Below are positions 32,565-41,803 of a stretch of 64,000 nt of DNA, piece by piece. Origin of the DNA: DAOSVX01 sp964493665 (lineage in GTDB: Bacteria > Bacillota_I > Bacilli_A > RF39 > UBA660); NCBI GenBank assembly GCA_964493665.1, contig CAZBOZ010000002.1, forward strand, positions 1 to 64,000. Direction: 5' to 3'. The notes below the pieces were generated by a model. The model did not search any database and had not been told where the DNA came from. It saw only the letters and a program-made list of their open reading frames with translations. The position numbers and the translations under genes are program-made. Each line of letters starts with the position of its first letter. The first letter of the stretch is position 1.

Positions 32565-32574
32565 TGTTTTTTTT
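32546..32574. terminator. Shared terminator between glyA and the YigZ-like gene
   Basis: Stem AAAAAAGACATT / AATGTTTTTTTT (one G-T pair), loop AAAAT. It covers both stop codons and has A and T runs on each side, so it can work in both directions. Confidence 0.75.
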
Positions 32575-32915
32575 ATAACTTCTTTAGTACAATCCATATA
32601 AGCTCTATAAAGGCCGCCAGTCCCAAGTTTAATACCACCAAAGTATCTTACAACAACAATTAAACAGTTATTAAGACTGTTTTTTTCTATGATATTTAAT
32701 ATAGGAATTCCTGCTGTATTTGTGGGCTCTTTATCATCGCTTTTCTTGACTAAGTTATCTATTTTATAAGCGTATGGAAGATGTTTTGCTTTTTTATGTT
32801 CTTTTTTTAAATTAGTAAGTATATCTTTTATTTCTAAAACATCATTTACTTCATAATAATAAGCTATAAATTTAGATTTTTTTACTTCTAAAGTAATATT
32901 GTTTAATAAATTCAT
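32556..32915 (-). CDS. Short YigZ/IMPACT-family protein
   Basis: The 119-residue product matches the N-terminal UPF0029 (IMPACT) domain of YigZ: VKKSKFIAYYYEV, SDDKEPTNTAGIPIL and the hallmark VVVRYFGGIKLGTGGLYRAY. Full YigZ proteins are about 200 residues and carry a second ferredoxin-like domain, which is missing here; the frame ends in TAA without sign of a frameshift, inside the shared terminator. The start at 32915 is chosen because GGTGATAATA precedes it; the longer frame upstream gives a hydrophobic leader unlike the family. The function in bacteria is not established. Confidence 0.8.
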   Translation of the reverse strand: MNLLNNITLEVKKSKFIAYYYEVNDVLEIKDILTNLKKEHKKAKHLPYAYKIDNLVKKSDDKEPTNTAGIPILNIIEKNSLNNCLIVVVRYFGGIKLGTGGLYRAYMDCTKEVIKKTLF

Positions 32916-33015
32916 TATTATCACCAATTTAATTATAATAAAAATAGTTTTAATAATATAGTATAATATTAGAGATAGATGAAATAAAACATATTTCATT
33001 AGGAAGTGTTATATT

Positions 33016-33588
33016 ATGATAGGCAATGATTATAAAATAATAAAAGCCAGTGATATAAAAGATTGGAATGAACAAGCCAGTCCTATTTTAAAAAAATCAA
33101 TAGTAATGGATTATGAAGAAATAGGTGACATGAGTGAGAAAGATGAAGGAACTTATCGCCAATGGCTAAAAATATATTTGAAAGATCCGAACTTTATATA
33201 TTTATTATATTTCCAAAATGAGTTTGTTGGCTATTTACATTGTGTGATCCTTACAGATGAGGCTAGCAAAAAAATGTTGTCTGGGCAAATGCAAGATAGT
33301 GATCTAAGAAGTAAACATATAATTTATCCATATAAACTCGGTCATTATAATCTTTATTGTGTATGTATTTGTATGAAAAAAGAACATCAAAATAAAGGCC
33401 TAGGGACTATTTTATTCAATGCCTTAATGTTAGATATTAATAAATTAAAAGATGATAACATTGTAATAGATAGCATTATTGCTGATGCCTATCCTAGATA
33501 TGGTAAAAAGTTTTTTAAAAAGCATGGCTTTATATTTACTGATATTAATGTGGGGTATGGAGAAATAGCTTTTAAGAAATTAAATTGA
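33016..33588 (+). CDS. GNAT-family N-acetyltransferase
   Basis: The 190-residue product has the acetyl-CoA binding motif of GNAT enzymes: CICMKKEHQNKGLGTILFNA (about residues 116-135), followed by a YPRYGKKFFKKHGF segment typical of motif B. The N-terminal 90 residues are variable and include a YLLYFQNEFVGYLHC beta-hairpin. The ribosome site AGGAAGTG precedes the ATG, and TATAAT lies about 50 bases upstream. The acetyl acceptor cannot be inferred. It is followed by a lipoprotein gene in the same direction with no clear terminator between. Confidence 0.8.
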   Translation: MIGNDYKIIKASDIKDWNEQASPILKKSIVMDYEEIGDMSEKDEGTYRQWLKIYLKDPNFIYLLYFQNEFVGYLHCVILTDEASKKMLSGQMQDSDLRSKHIIYPYKLGHYNLYCVCICMKKEHQNKGLGTILFNALMLDINKLKDDNIVIDSIIADAYPRYGKKFFKKHGFIFTDINVGYGEIAFKKLN

Positions 33589-33618
33589 ATATGATATAAT
33601 TAGTTTAGGAGTGAGTTT

Positions 33619-34647
33619 ATGAGAAAGATAATTTTAATTTTTTTTGCAATATTATTAATAACAGGTTGTAGTACCAAAAACAAAGCAGCAGATAATAATT
33701 TAAATGAAGAAAGTTTAAATTCTTCACAAGTTTCAGAAGGAGTAAATTTAGACGATTTAGGAAATATTATTAATGGTCAGTACTATTTTGATTCTGGAGA
33801 AAATATCTATTATTCTTCTTTTGATGAAAGTGGTAGTGCTCATATATATATGGTTAGTAATGGGGTTACTAAAAAGATATTTAATGGCTTTGGTTGGTCT
33901 TTTGCAATAAATGGCGACTATTTATATTTTTCTGGTAATGAAGGCACTAGAATAGATGGTACATATAATTTATTTAAAATGAAATTAGATGGCAGTAGTT
34001 ATGAAAAGATAAATGATGAATATTGCTTTAATATGAATTTTTATAAAGACTGGCTATATTATGTAAAAGCTGATGGAACTGTTTACTCTCTTTATAGATC
34101 TGATCTAGATGGTCAAAATGAAATAAAAGTAGTACAGTCTGGTAGTTATATGGGAATTGTTTATGAAGATATGCTTTATTATTTAAGTGATAATTCTATT
34201 TATAAGGCTAATCCAGACGGTTCTAATTCGGAATTATTAATACCTTCTGTAGCTCAATTTATAATTGGTATGGGTAAATTTATTTATACTGATACTAGTT
34301 ATAATATAAAAACTAGTGATATTGATGGCTCTAAACAAGAAGTTATTAAATATAGTGAAGGCAATATAATAGCAAGAATAAATTCATATAAAGACACTGT
34401 CTTCTATGTAATCGGTAGTACATCACCAACTAGTGGATATTCTTATTCTTATACACTGTATAGTATTGATTTAGATGGAACTGACAATAAAACTGTTTAT
34501 AGCAGTACTTCATACGGATATTATATAAATATTGTAAATGATAAGGTATATGCCTTAGATTATAATGCTGGTACTTCTGGTAATTTTGAAGCTATTATTA
34601 AATCTATGAATTTAGATGGTTCTAATTTCCAAGTATTATATAGATAG
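33619..34647 (+). CDS. Lipoprotein with DUF5050-like repeats
   Basis: The 342-residue product has a lipoprotein signal (RKIILIFFAILLITGCS) with the lipobox LITGC; C17 should be lipidated and anchored on the outer membrane face. A Ser/Asn-rich linker follows. The rest is a beta-propeller-like array of repeats such as LYYVKADGTVYSLYRSDLDG, LYYLSDNSIYKANPDGSN and IYTDTSYNIKTSDIDGSK, as in DUF5050/TolB-like domains. Such domains bind surface partners, but no function is established. The ribosome site TAGGAGTGAG precedes the ATG. A strong terminator follows. Confidence 0.8.
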   Translation: MRKIILIFFAILLITGCSTKNKAADNNLNEESLNSSQVSEGVNLDDLGNIINGQYYFDSGENIYYSSFDESGSAHIYMVSNGVTKKIFNGFGWSFAINGDYLYFSGNEGTRIDGTYNLFKMKLDGSSYEKINDEYCFNMNFYKDWLYYVKADGTVYSLYRSDLDGQNEIKVVQSGSYMGIVYEDMLYYLSDNSIYKANPDGSNSELLIPSVAQFIIGMGKFIYTDTSYNIKTSDIDGSKQEVIKYSEGNIIARINSYKDTVFYVIGSTSPTSGYSYSYTLYSIDLDGTDNKTVYSSTSYGYYINIVNDKVYALDYNAGTSGNFEAIIKSMNLDGSNFQVLYR

Positions 34648-34658
34648 ATATTTAAATA

Positions 34659-34684
34659 AAAAATCACTAATAAGTGATTTTTTT
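34659..34684 (+). terminator. Terminator after the lipoprotein gene
   Basis: Perfect 10-bp stem AAAAATCACT / AGTGATTTTT, loop AATA, T run. Confidence 0.85.
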
Positions 34685-34721
34685 ATATGATATAGTATAA
34701 TATTATTTGTTGGTGAATAAT

Positions 34722-36482
34722 ATGTTTAAAGAAAAATTAAATTTAATACCACATTTACCGGGTAGTTATCAAATGAAAAATAAAATAGGGACTATAATTT
34801 ATGTTGGTAAAGCCAAAGACTTACATAATAGAGTATCTAGTTATTTTAATGATAAACAAACTGGTAAAACAGCCAAAATGGTCAGTGAAATAGATGATTT
34901 TTCTTATATTGTTACAAACTCTGAACTAGAAGCTTTTATATTAGAACTTAATTTAATTAAAAAGTATGATCCTAAGTATAATATTTTACTTAAAGATGAT
35001 AAAACTTATCCTTATATTGAATTAATTAAAAAACCATATCCAATATTAAAAGTATCTAGATATTTAAAAGTAAAGAAAAATAAGAACAATGAATTATTTG
35101 GACCTTTCCAAAACGTCTATGCTGCTAGAAGAATGGTTAAACTTTTAAATAGATTATATCCTTTAAAAAAATGTTCTAGTAATCCTAAAGAACTTTGCTT
35201 ATACTATCATATTGGTGAATGTCTTGGTTATTGTGTTAATAAAATAAGTGAAGAAGTTATAAACAAAATGATTGGAGAAATTAGTAACTTTTTAAAGGGG
35301 GATGATACTTTAATAAAAGAAAAGATTTTAGAAAAAATAGATTTTCATAGTACTAATTTAAATTATGAAGTGGCTAAAGAATTAAAAGAAGAATTAGATT
35401 ATATGAATGTTATTTTATCTAAACAAAGAGTAGAAGTATTAAATATTAAGGATATGGATGTAATTAATTACTATTTTGATAAAGGCTATATAAGCATTCA
35501 GATATTCTTTATTAGAAACTCTAAAATAGTAGGTAGTTATAATGATATATTTCCAGTTATTAATGACGATGTATCTGACACTGAATCATTTATTGCAATG
35601 TTTTATGAAAAACACGAAATACCAAATACTATTTTAATTAATCCTAAATTAAATGATGAAATACTAAGTAATGTTTTAAGCACTAAGTTTATAAAAGCTA
35701 TTAAGGGTGAAAAGAAAAAACTATTAGACATGGTAATGAACAATGCTAAGATAAATCTTCGTAATAAATTTGAACTAATTAAAAAAGATGAAAATAAAAC
35801 TGAACTTGCTAATGAAGAATTAAGAAAATTATTAAATTTAGATATACTAGATCGAATTGATGTTTTTGATAACTCTAATTTATTTGGTAATTATTCAGTT
35901 AGTGGCATGGTAGTTTATAAGAATGGGTATCCTGCTAAAAAAGAATATCGTAAATATAAAATATGCCTAGAAAAACCAGATGATTATAATATTATGAAAG
36001 AAGTAATATATCGAAGATATTATAAAGCTTTATTAGAGAAACTAGAATTACCAGATTTAATTATTGTAGATGGCTCCACTAATCAAATAAATGCTTGTAA
36101 AGATATACTAAATAGTCTCCATTTAAATATTAAAGTATGTGGACTTAGAAAAAATGACAAGCATAAAACTAGTGATCTAGTAGATGGTGATACTTTAGAA
36201 AGTGTATATATAAAAAAGGATAGTAATTTATTTTACTTTCTAACTAATATTCAAGATGAAGTTCATCGCTTTACCATTAACTATCATCGAGATATTAGAA
36301 GTAAAGGAAGTATCAGCAGTATATTAGACGAAATACCAGGGATAGGGGCAAAAAGAAAAAAAGAACTATTAAAAAAATATAGTAGTATAAGTAAAATGAA
36401 AGAAGCAAGTAATGAAGAACTATTAAAAATATTACCTGAAGAAGTTGCTAAAAATCTTAAAAATTACTTAAATAATTATTAA
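34722..36482 (+). CDS. uvrC: Excinuclease ABC subunit C
   Basis: UvrC makes both incisions in nucleotide excision repair. The 586-residue product has the N-terminal GIY-YIG domain (GSYQMKNKIGTIIYVGKAKD), four cysteines spaced C-x7-C-x7-C-x3-C (KKCSSNPKELCLYYHIGEC region), which match the region that binds a 4Fe-4S cluster in E. coli UvrC. Then come the UVR motif, the RNase H-like nuclease domain (RIDVFDNSNLFGNYSVSGMV) and the C-terminal helix-hairpin-helix (DEIPGIGAKRKKELLKK). The ATG at 34722 follows GGTGAATAAT. uvrA and uvrB are not in the window. Confidence 0.96.
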   Translation: MFKEKLNLIPHLPGSYQMKNKIGTIIYVGKAKDLHNRVSSYFNDKQTGKTAKMVSEIDDFSYIVTNSELEAFILELNLIKKYDPKYNILLKDDKTYPYIELIKKPYPILKVSRYLKVKKNKNNELFGPFQNVYAARRMVKLLNRLYPLKKCSSNPKELCLYYHIGECLGYCVNKISEEVINKMIGEISNFLKGDDTLIKEKILEKIDFHSTNLNYEVAKELKEELDYMNVILSKQRVEVLNIKDMDVINYYFDKGYISIQIFFIRNSKIVGSYNDIFPVINDDVSDTESFIAMFYEKHEIPNTILINPKLNDEILSNVLSTKFIKAIKGEKKKLLDMVMNNAKINLRNKFELIKKDENKTELANEELRKLLNLDILDRIDVFDNSNLFGNYSVSGMVVYKNGYPAKKEYRKYKICLEKPDDYNIMKEVIYRRYYKALLEKLELPDLIIVDGSTNQINACKDILNSLHLNIKVCGLRKNDKHKTSDLVDGDTLESVYIKKDSNLFYFLTNIQDEVHRFTINYHRDIRSKGSISSILDEIPGIGAKRKKELLKKYSSISKMKEASNEELLKILPEEVAKNLKNYLNNY

Positions 36483-36515
36483 AAAGCTATTTTTGTTAAA
36501 AAAAATAGCTTTTTT
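36481..36515 (+). terminator. Terminator after uvrC
   Basis: 14-bp stem AAAAAGCTATTTTT / AAAAATAGCTTTTT, loop GTTAAA, T run. It begins within the uvrC stop codon. Confidence 0.8.
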
Positions 36516-36586
36516 AGTAATAAATTCTTCTAAAAAAAAGGAAAATTGCTATAAAAAGCGTATATATATAATTAGAAGGTAAAAAA

Positions 36587-38323
36587 ATGAGTTATATTAA
36601 CCAAGAAGAAATTAATAAAGTAAGAACTTCTGTAGATATAATTGACATCATTAGTAGTTATATTCCTTTAACTAAAAAGGGAAGAAATTTTTTTGGTGTC
36701 TGCCCATTTCATGATGATCATAATCCTAGCATGAGTGTTAGTAGTGAAAAACAGATATATAAGTGTTTTACTTGTGGAGCTTCAGGAAACGTTTTCACTT
36801 TTGTTGAAAACTATGAAAATGTATCTTTTGGCGAAGCTGTAGAAATAGTGGCTAATAAATCAGGAATACCGCTTTCTACTAAGATATCTAGACCAAAAGA
36901 AAGCGATAAGTATCAAAAATATTATGAAATAATGGATTTAGCATTAAAGTTCTATCAAAATAATTTAAAAACCAAAAGTGGGTTGGAAGCTAAAAAATAT
37001 TTATCAGATAGAGGCTTTAGTGAAGAAGTTATTGATGATTTTCAAATAGGAGTTTCACTAGATGAAAAAGATTCTTTAAAGAAAGTTTTACTCAGTAAAG
37101 GCTACAATGAAAAACTACTTATGGATTTAGGACTTCTAACAGATAATTCTTTTGATCAGCTAACTGGTAGAGTAATCATTCCTTTAGAAAGCCCTGAAGG
37201 GAAAACCATTGGTTTTACTGGAAGAATATACCGTGGTGAGGATACAGCTAAATATGTTAATACTAGAGAAACAGTAATATTTAAAAAAGGAGAAACTTTA
37301 TATAATTACTTTCTAGCTAAAGATAGTATTAAAAGAGAACGAAGTGTCATCGTGGTAGAAGGCCAAATGGATGCCATAAGACTTTATAGTGAAGGCTTTA
37401 AAAATGTTGTGGCTACAGGAGGAACAAATCTTACTAAAGAACAAGTAATCTTGTTTAAGAAACTAAAAGCAAAAGTAATCCTTTGCTTAGACAATGATAA
37501 GCCTGGGTTTGAAGCAACATATAAAGTTGGTGAGGAACTTACTAGAAATAACGTTGAAGTGTTTGTAATAAGACTTAGCGATGCTAAAGATCCGGATGAA
37601 TATATTAAAAAGTTTGGTAAAGAAGCTTTTGAAAATAATTTAAAAGCTTTAATTAAATTTTTTGATTTTAAAATAATATATTTTAAAAATAATAAGGACC
37701 TAAATAACTCAGTCGATCTTGCTAAATATATAAATGAAATCTTGGAAACTTTAAAAGAAGAAAAAGATGAAATACTAAGAGAAATAACTTTACAGAAGAT
37801 AAGCAAAGATTATTCAATAGATTTACATATTTTAAAAGACAAATTAGGTAAGATAGAAAAGCCAATGGTTGAAGAGAAGCCTAAAGAGGTAGAAATAAAG
37901 CCAAGAAAAGATAAATATCAACAAGCTTGCGAAAAATTGCTTTTTTATATGATGAATGATCGCTCATATATTAAAATGTATCAAAGACAATTAGGCTTTA
38001 TACCATTTGCAAATTATCGCAATATTGCTAATGACATTCTTTATTTCTATGATTTAAACAAAACAATAAATGTTGCTGACTTTATATCATTTGCTAGTAA
38101 TAAAGCCGAAACTTATAAATTAGTTTTAAGCATAGTTAGTGAAAATGCTGAAACAGAGTTTTTAGAAAGTGAAATGGAATTATATATAAAAATAATAAAA
38201 GAATATATGGCAAAACAAGAAATAATTAAACTAAAAGAAAAAATGAAAAACGAATTAGACGTAAATAAAAAAGTAGAAATAGCTAGTAAGATAGCTAATT
38301 TAAAGAAGGAAGTAGAATTATGA
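36587..38323 (+). CDS. dnaG: DNA primase
   Basis: DnaG makes RNA primers at replication forks. The 578-residue product has the CHC2 zinc finger GVCPFHDDHNPSMSV plus KCFTCGASGNVFTF, the catalytic core with GFTGRIY and the TOPRIM segment SVIVVEGQMDAIRLY, CLDNDKPGFEAT and SDAKDPDEYI. The C-terminal helicase-binding domain follows (about 440-578). Length is typical. rpoD overlaps its stop by 4 bases (ATGA), as in the conserved macromolecular synthesis operon. A purine-rich GAAGGT site precedes the ATG. Confidence 0.97.
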   Translation: MSYINQEEINKVRTSVDIIDIISSYIPLTKKGRNFFGVCPFHDDHNPSMSVSSEKQIYKCFTCGASGNVFTFVENYENVSFGEAVEIVANKSGIPLSTKISRPKESDKYQKYYEIMDLALKFYQNNLKTKSGLEAKKYLSDRGFSEEVIDDFQIGVSLDEKDSLKKVLLSKGYNEKLLMDLGLLTDNSFDQLTGRVIIPLESPEGKTIGFTGRIYRGEDTAKYVNTRETVIFKKGETLYNYFLAKDSIKRERSVIVVEGQMDAIRLYSEGFKNVVATGGTNLTKEQVILFKKLKAKVILCLDNDKPGFEATYKVGEELTRNNVEVFVIRLSDAKDPDEYIKKFGKEAFENNLKALIKFFDFKIIYFKNNKDLNNSVDLAKYINEILETLKEEKDEILREITLQKISKDYSIDLHILKDKLGKIEKPMVEEKPKEVEIKPRKDKYQQACEKLLFYMMNDRSYIKMYQRQLGFIPFANYRNIANDILYFYDLNKTINVADFISFASNKAETYKLVLSIVSENAETEFLESEMELYIKIIKEYMAKQEIIKLKEKMKNELDVNKKVEIASKIANLKKEVEL

Positions 38324-39420
38324 TTAACAAAATTAAAACATTAGAAGAAAGAAAAACCGAATTATTAAAAAGAGGCAAAGAAAAAGGTTTTATAACTTTT
38401 GAAGAATTAGCTCAAGCTATTAAAGGGTTAGATGTTGATAGTGATTCATTGGATGAACTATATAATTTCTTTGTTCAAAATGATATTAATGTAGTAGCTA
38501 CTGATGAAGATGAAAGTGCTGAAGGAGATTCTAAAAAGGTAGATGATCATCCGCTTATTTTAGAAGATGAAGTAATTGCTAAAGACATTACTATTAATGA
38601 TCCTGTTAGAATGTACTTAAAAGAAATAGGACGTATAAGTCTTCTTTCTAATGAAGAAGAAATGGATTTATCTGTAAGAGTAGCAAATGGGGATGAAATA
38701 GCCAAAGGTTTATTAGCAGAATCAAATCTTCGTTTAGTTGTTTCTATAGCTAAAAGATATGTTGGCAGAGGGCTTTTATTTCTTGATTTAATTCAAGAAG
38801 GCAATATTGGTTTAATGAAAGCTGTTGAAAAGTTTGACTATGATAAGGGTTATAAATTTTCAACTTATGCTACTTGGTGGATAAGACAAGCTATAACAAG
38901 AGCTTTAGCAGACCAAGCAAGAACAATTAGAGTTCCAGTTCATATGGTTGAAACTATTAATAAAATGGCTCGTATTCAACGTCAAATGACTCTAGAATTA
39001 AATAGAGAACCATCAGAAGAAGAAATAGCTAAAAGAATGGGTATAACTGTTGAAAAAGTAAATGAAATTATTAAAATAAGTCAAGATCCAGTATCTTTAG
39101 AAACACCAATTGGCGAAGAAGAAGATTCTCATTTAGGAGACTTTGTTCCTGATGAAAGAAATATGAGTCCAGAAGATTATGCTACCAATGAAATATTAAA
39201 AGAAGAAATAAAAAGTGTTTTACTTACTCTTCAAGAAAGAGAACAAGAAGTACTTGAACTTCGTTTTGGACTTATAGATGGAACTTGTCATACTCTAGAA
39301 GAAGTTGGTAAGAAATTTAATGTAACTAGAGAAAGAATACGTCAGATAGAAGCTAAAGCTTTAAGAAAACTTAGACATCCTTCTCGTGCTAAGAAGTTAA
39401 AGGACTTCTTAATTGATTAA
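38320..39420 (+). CDS. rpoD: Primary sigma factor (SigA)
   Basis: The 366-residue product is the housekeeping sigma factor. It contains an N-terminal region 1.1-like helical part, region 1.2 (PVRMYLKEIGRISLLS), region 2 with the -10 binding helix YKFSTYATWWIRQAITRAL, region 3 (VHMVETINKMARIQRQ) and region 4 with the -35 binding HTH TLEEVGKKFNVTRERIRQIE. This fits the TTGACA/TATAAT promoters seen in the window. It overlaps dnaG by 4 bases and trmK by one base, so the three are co-translated. Confidence 0.98.
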   Translation: MINKIKTLEERKTELLKRGKEKGFITFEELAQAIKGLDVDSDSLDELYNFFVQNDINVVATDEDESAEGDSKKVDDHPLILEDEVIAKDITINDPVRMYLKEIGRISLLSNEEEMDLSVRVANGDEIAKGLLAESNLRLVVSIAKRYVGRGLLFLDLIQEGNIGLMKAVEKFDYDKGYKFSTYATWWIRQAITRALADQARTIRVPVHMVETINKMARIQRQMTLELNREPSEEEIAKRMGITVEKVNEIIKISQDPVSLETPIGEEEDSHLGDFVPDERNMSPEDYATNEILKEEIKSVLLTLQEREQEVLELRFGLIDGTCHTLEEVGKKFNVTRERIRQIEAKALRKLRHPSRAKKLKDFLID

Positions 39421-40091
39421 TGGTTAGTATTAGTTTACGTTTAAAAGAAATAGTAAAATTTATTAATAGTACTGATAATTTAATTGACATCGGTTGTGAT
39501 CATGCTTTACTAGGTATATATTTAATTCAAAATAAAATAATAGAAGAATGCTATGTTAGTGATATTAATGAAAAAGCTTTAAATAATGCTGTTTTAAATA
39601 TTAAAACATATAAATTAACTAAAGTGATTCATCCAGTACTAGCTAATGGTTTAGATGCTATAGAAAATGATAAAATAGATACAATTATAATATCTGGTTT
39701 AGGTGCTTATACTATAATTGATATTTTAAAAAATAAAACTAAATTAAAAAATATATCTAAGATCATTATTCAATCTAATAACAATCATTATTTATTAAGA
39801 AAATCATTAAATAAAATTGGCTTTTATATAAAAGATGAGAATGTTGTATTGGATAATCATAAATATTATATAACTATGATGTTAAAAAGAGGCTATAAAA
39901 AATATAATTATCAAGACTTATTATATGGGCCTATTTTAAAAAATAAAAAAGAAAATCTTAATTATTTTAAATATTTAAAAGATAGTTATTTAAAAGTTAT
40001 TAAACTTTTACCAAGAAAACAACTAATTACTATGTTTAAATTAAAATATAAAATATATTTATTAAATAAAATAATAAAATCACTTCGTTGA
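39420..40091 (+). CDS. trmK: tRNA (adenine22-N1)-methyltransferase
   Basis: TrmK (YqfN) methylates A22 of tRNAs. The 223-residue product has SAM-binding motif I LIDIGCDHALLGIYL, an acidic strand end YVSDINEKAL, and the family TIIISGLGAYTIIDIL, then IIQSNNNHYLLRKSLNKIGF. Its position directly after rpoD, with a TAATG overlap, is the same as in Bacillus. It ends in a terminator shared with tmcAL, overlapping that gene by 12 bases. No ribosome site independent of rpoD is obvious, supporting coupling. Confidence 0.9.
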   Translation: MVSISLRLKEIVKFINSTDNLIDIGCDHALLGIYLIQNKIIEECYVSDINEKALNNAVLNIKTYKLTKVIHPVLANGLDAIENDKIDTIIISGLGAYTIIDILKNKTKLKNISKIIIQSNNNHYLLRKSLNKIGFYIKDENVVLDNHKYYITMMLKRGYKKYNYQDLLYGPILKNKKENLNYFKYLKDSYLKVIKLLPRKQLITMFKLKYKIYLLNKIIKSLR

Positions 40092-40100
40092 AGTGATTTT
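40076..40100. terminator. Shared terminator between trmK and tmcAL
   Basis: Perfect 10-bp stem AAAATCACTT / AAGTGATTTT, loop CGTTG. It overlaps the coding ends of both convergent genes. Confidence 0.8.
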
Positions 40101-41198
40101 TATTGGTTTATGATTGTTTTCAAATTCTAACACATTACTTTTACTGATAAAATTATAAATACTAGCGCTCTTAATTTCATATTTGTATAAAACAGATTTA
40201 TAATTTTTAGTTTTTTCTGTTATATCATTTTTATTTTTTAGTTTATTTAGATATTCTTGACCTTTTTTATTAAATCCTAATATTTGAATATAATCTAATT
40301 CTTTATAATGTTTAACATCTTCTTTTTTTAACCCAATTAGAATATGGACAAGCATTCTTTTAAGTCTATTGTGAGTATATCTTTTACTTTTAATCTTTGT
40401 CATTAATTCATCAATATTATTAACATTATTTATTTCTTTTAACAACTTATAATGGATCCCTTCATCAACTGTTAAATATTGATCCAAGCTATCATCAGTT
40501 AATATTTTATATTTTAAATAAGGAAATAAATCATTTAAACTAATGTTTTCAATACACTTAGCCACTCCTTTAGGCATAAATTTATCAACATTTTCTTTGT
40601 TATTTATTTTGTTCCTAATGTTAGAAGCACTAATGATTTTGTTATTACTATCAATATCATGATAACTATTGGTTCTTTTTATAGTAACTGGAATTATTTT
40701 TTTATTTATTTTATTAATAGCTTTTATATAAGCAACTCCTAATAAGTCATTTGGAGTACTTAGTTCATCTTTAAAAGAATCTCCTAAAGCTTTGGGATAA
40801 CTCAGTCCTTTTTTTAAATTTAATTTAATTTTTGAACTAAGACTCTTTTCTTTTTTAGCTATTTTTTTAAGTTTTTTTAAATCATTTGATTCACTGCCAA
40901 AAACCAACTTATTAATTTTGAACTCATTTAATATTTTAATAGCCCCATAAGCAAAATTATCAGCACTTTGATTACCATAAAAGAACGGTAAAGTAACTAC
41001 TAAATCAACACCGTTTTCTAAAGCAATCTTAGCTTTGGCTTCTTTAGATATAATACTTACTTCACCACGTTCTAAAAAGTAACCATTTAATACTAAAATG
41101 ATTATAGCTTCTGGATCAATTTTTTTAGCTTCCTCAATATGATATTTATGACCATTATGAAAAGGATTGTATTCGCATATTATACCAATTGATTTCAT
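40080..41198 (-). CDS. tmcAL: tRNA(Met) cytidine acetate ligase
   Basis: TmcAL (YlbM) uses ATP and acetate to make ac4C34 in elongator tRNA-Met. The 372-residue product begins GIICEYNPFHNGHKYHI, the nucleotidyltransferase HxGH motif of this family, followed by NGYFLERGEVSIISKEAKA and LPFFYGNQSADNFAYGAI. SASNIRNKI near residue 190 is the second substrate site. Length is slightly below the usual 390-400. The start has GGTTGGTGG upstream on the minus strand. It is divergent from the unknown gene at 41282 and convergent with trmK. Confidence 0.92.
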   Translation of the reverse strand: MKSIGIICEYNPFHNGHKYHIEEAKKIDPEAIIILVLNGYFLERGEVSIISKEAKAKIALENGVDLVVTLPFFYGNQSADNFAYGAIKILNEFKINKLVFGSESNDLKKLKKIAKKEKSLSSKIKLNLKKGLSYPKALGDSFKDELSTPNDLLGVAYIKAINKINKKIIPVTIKRTNSYHDIDSNNKIISASNIRNKINNKENVDKFMPKGVAKCIENISLNDLFPYLKYKILTDDSLDQYLTVDEGIHYKLLKEINNVNNIDELMTKIKSKRYTHNRLKRMLVHILIGLKKEDVKHYKELDYIQILGFNKKGQEYLNKLKNKNDITEKTKNYKSVLYKYEIKSASIYNFISKSNVLEFENNHKPIKITSTK

Positions 41199-41231
41199 TT
41201 AAACCACCAACCTAATTTTATCATAAATTGA

Positions 41232-41260
41232 TTGCAAATGGCCATTTTATTTGTTAGTAT
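41232..41260 (+). promoter_or_regulatory. Possible promoter of the 173-residue gene, yceD and rpmF
   Basis: TTGCAA (41232-41237), 17-base spacer, TAGTAT (41255-41260), 21 bases before the start codon. The -10 box is imperfect. Confidence 0.4.
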
Positions 41261-41281
41261 ATGTAGCAATCGGAGGACATT

Positions 41282-41803
41282 ATGATAAATATAAATGAAA
41301 TAGATAATGAACAAACAAAAACGATAATTATTGATGACAAAGGTAATGGCCTTAGAGTTCAGTTTGACTTTTTTGAACAATTGGTGGGAATATATTTTAA
41401 TATGAATATTCATGATTATTTTTGTGGTGAAGGATTTCAAGAAGGAGATAGTTTAATAATCGAAATTCATCGTTATGAGGAACCATTATTATATGATATT
41501 CTAAAACCATTTTTTAAGGAACGAGATTTTTACAGTTTTAAAAGTGTTCATTCTTTCCCAGCCCTAAAAGAAGATGAAAATCCTAATACATTTATAATAG
41601 CCAAAACCGATTTAGGAATTTCTATTTGTTTGGATAAAAATCCTCGAGAGTTTTCGGATAATGTTCATTTGGATGAAAAAACGGAAAATGTTGATAAATT
41701 ACGTGAATTATATTACTATCTTAGTATGTGTGCCCAAAGTAATAAGTGTAGAAAAATTTTAGAATATAAAAGGAAAAAGGCTGGTGTAATTAGTGAAAAT
41801 TGA
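41282..41803 (+). CDS. Unknown cytoplasmic protein upstream of yceD
   Basis: I do not recognise this 173-residue protein. It is mixed alpha/beta, acidic overall, without signal or membrane helix, and has three scattered Cys residues and a basic C-terminal tail (KCRKILEYKRKKAG). The site CGGAGGACATT gives a clear start. Its stop overlaps the GTG start of yceD by 11 bases, so it is translated together with yceD and rpmF. That context suggests a link to 50S assembly or rRNA, but nothing in the sequence shows it. Confidence 0.75.
   Translation: MININEIDNEQTKTIIIDDKGNGLRVQFDFFEQLVGIYFNMNIHDYFCGEGFQEGDSLIIEIHRYEEPLLYDILKPFFKERDFYSFKSVHSFPALKEDENPNTFIIAKTDLGISICLDKNPREFSDNVHLDEKTENVDKLRELYYYLSMCAQSNKCRKILEYKRKKAGVISEN

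Noticed and set aside
41195..41440. Minus-strand 81-codon frame before tmcAL
   Set aside because: The plus-strand gene at 41282 has a strong GGAGG site and coupling to yceD; this frame has none.
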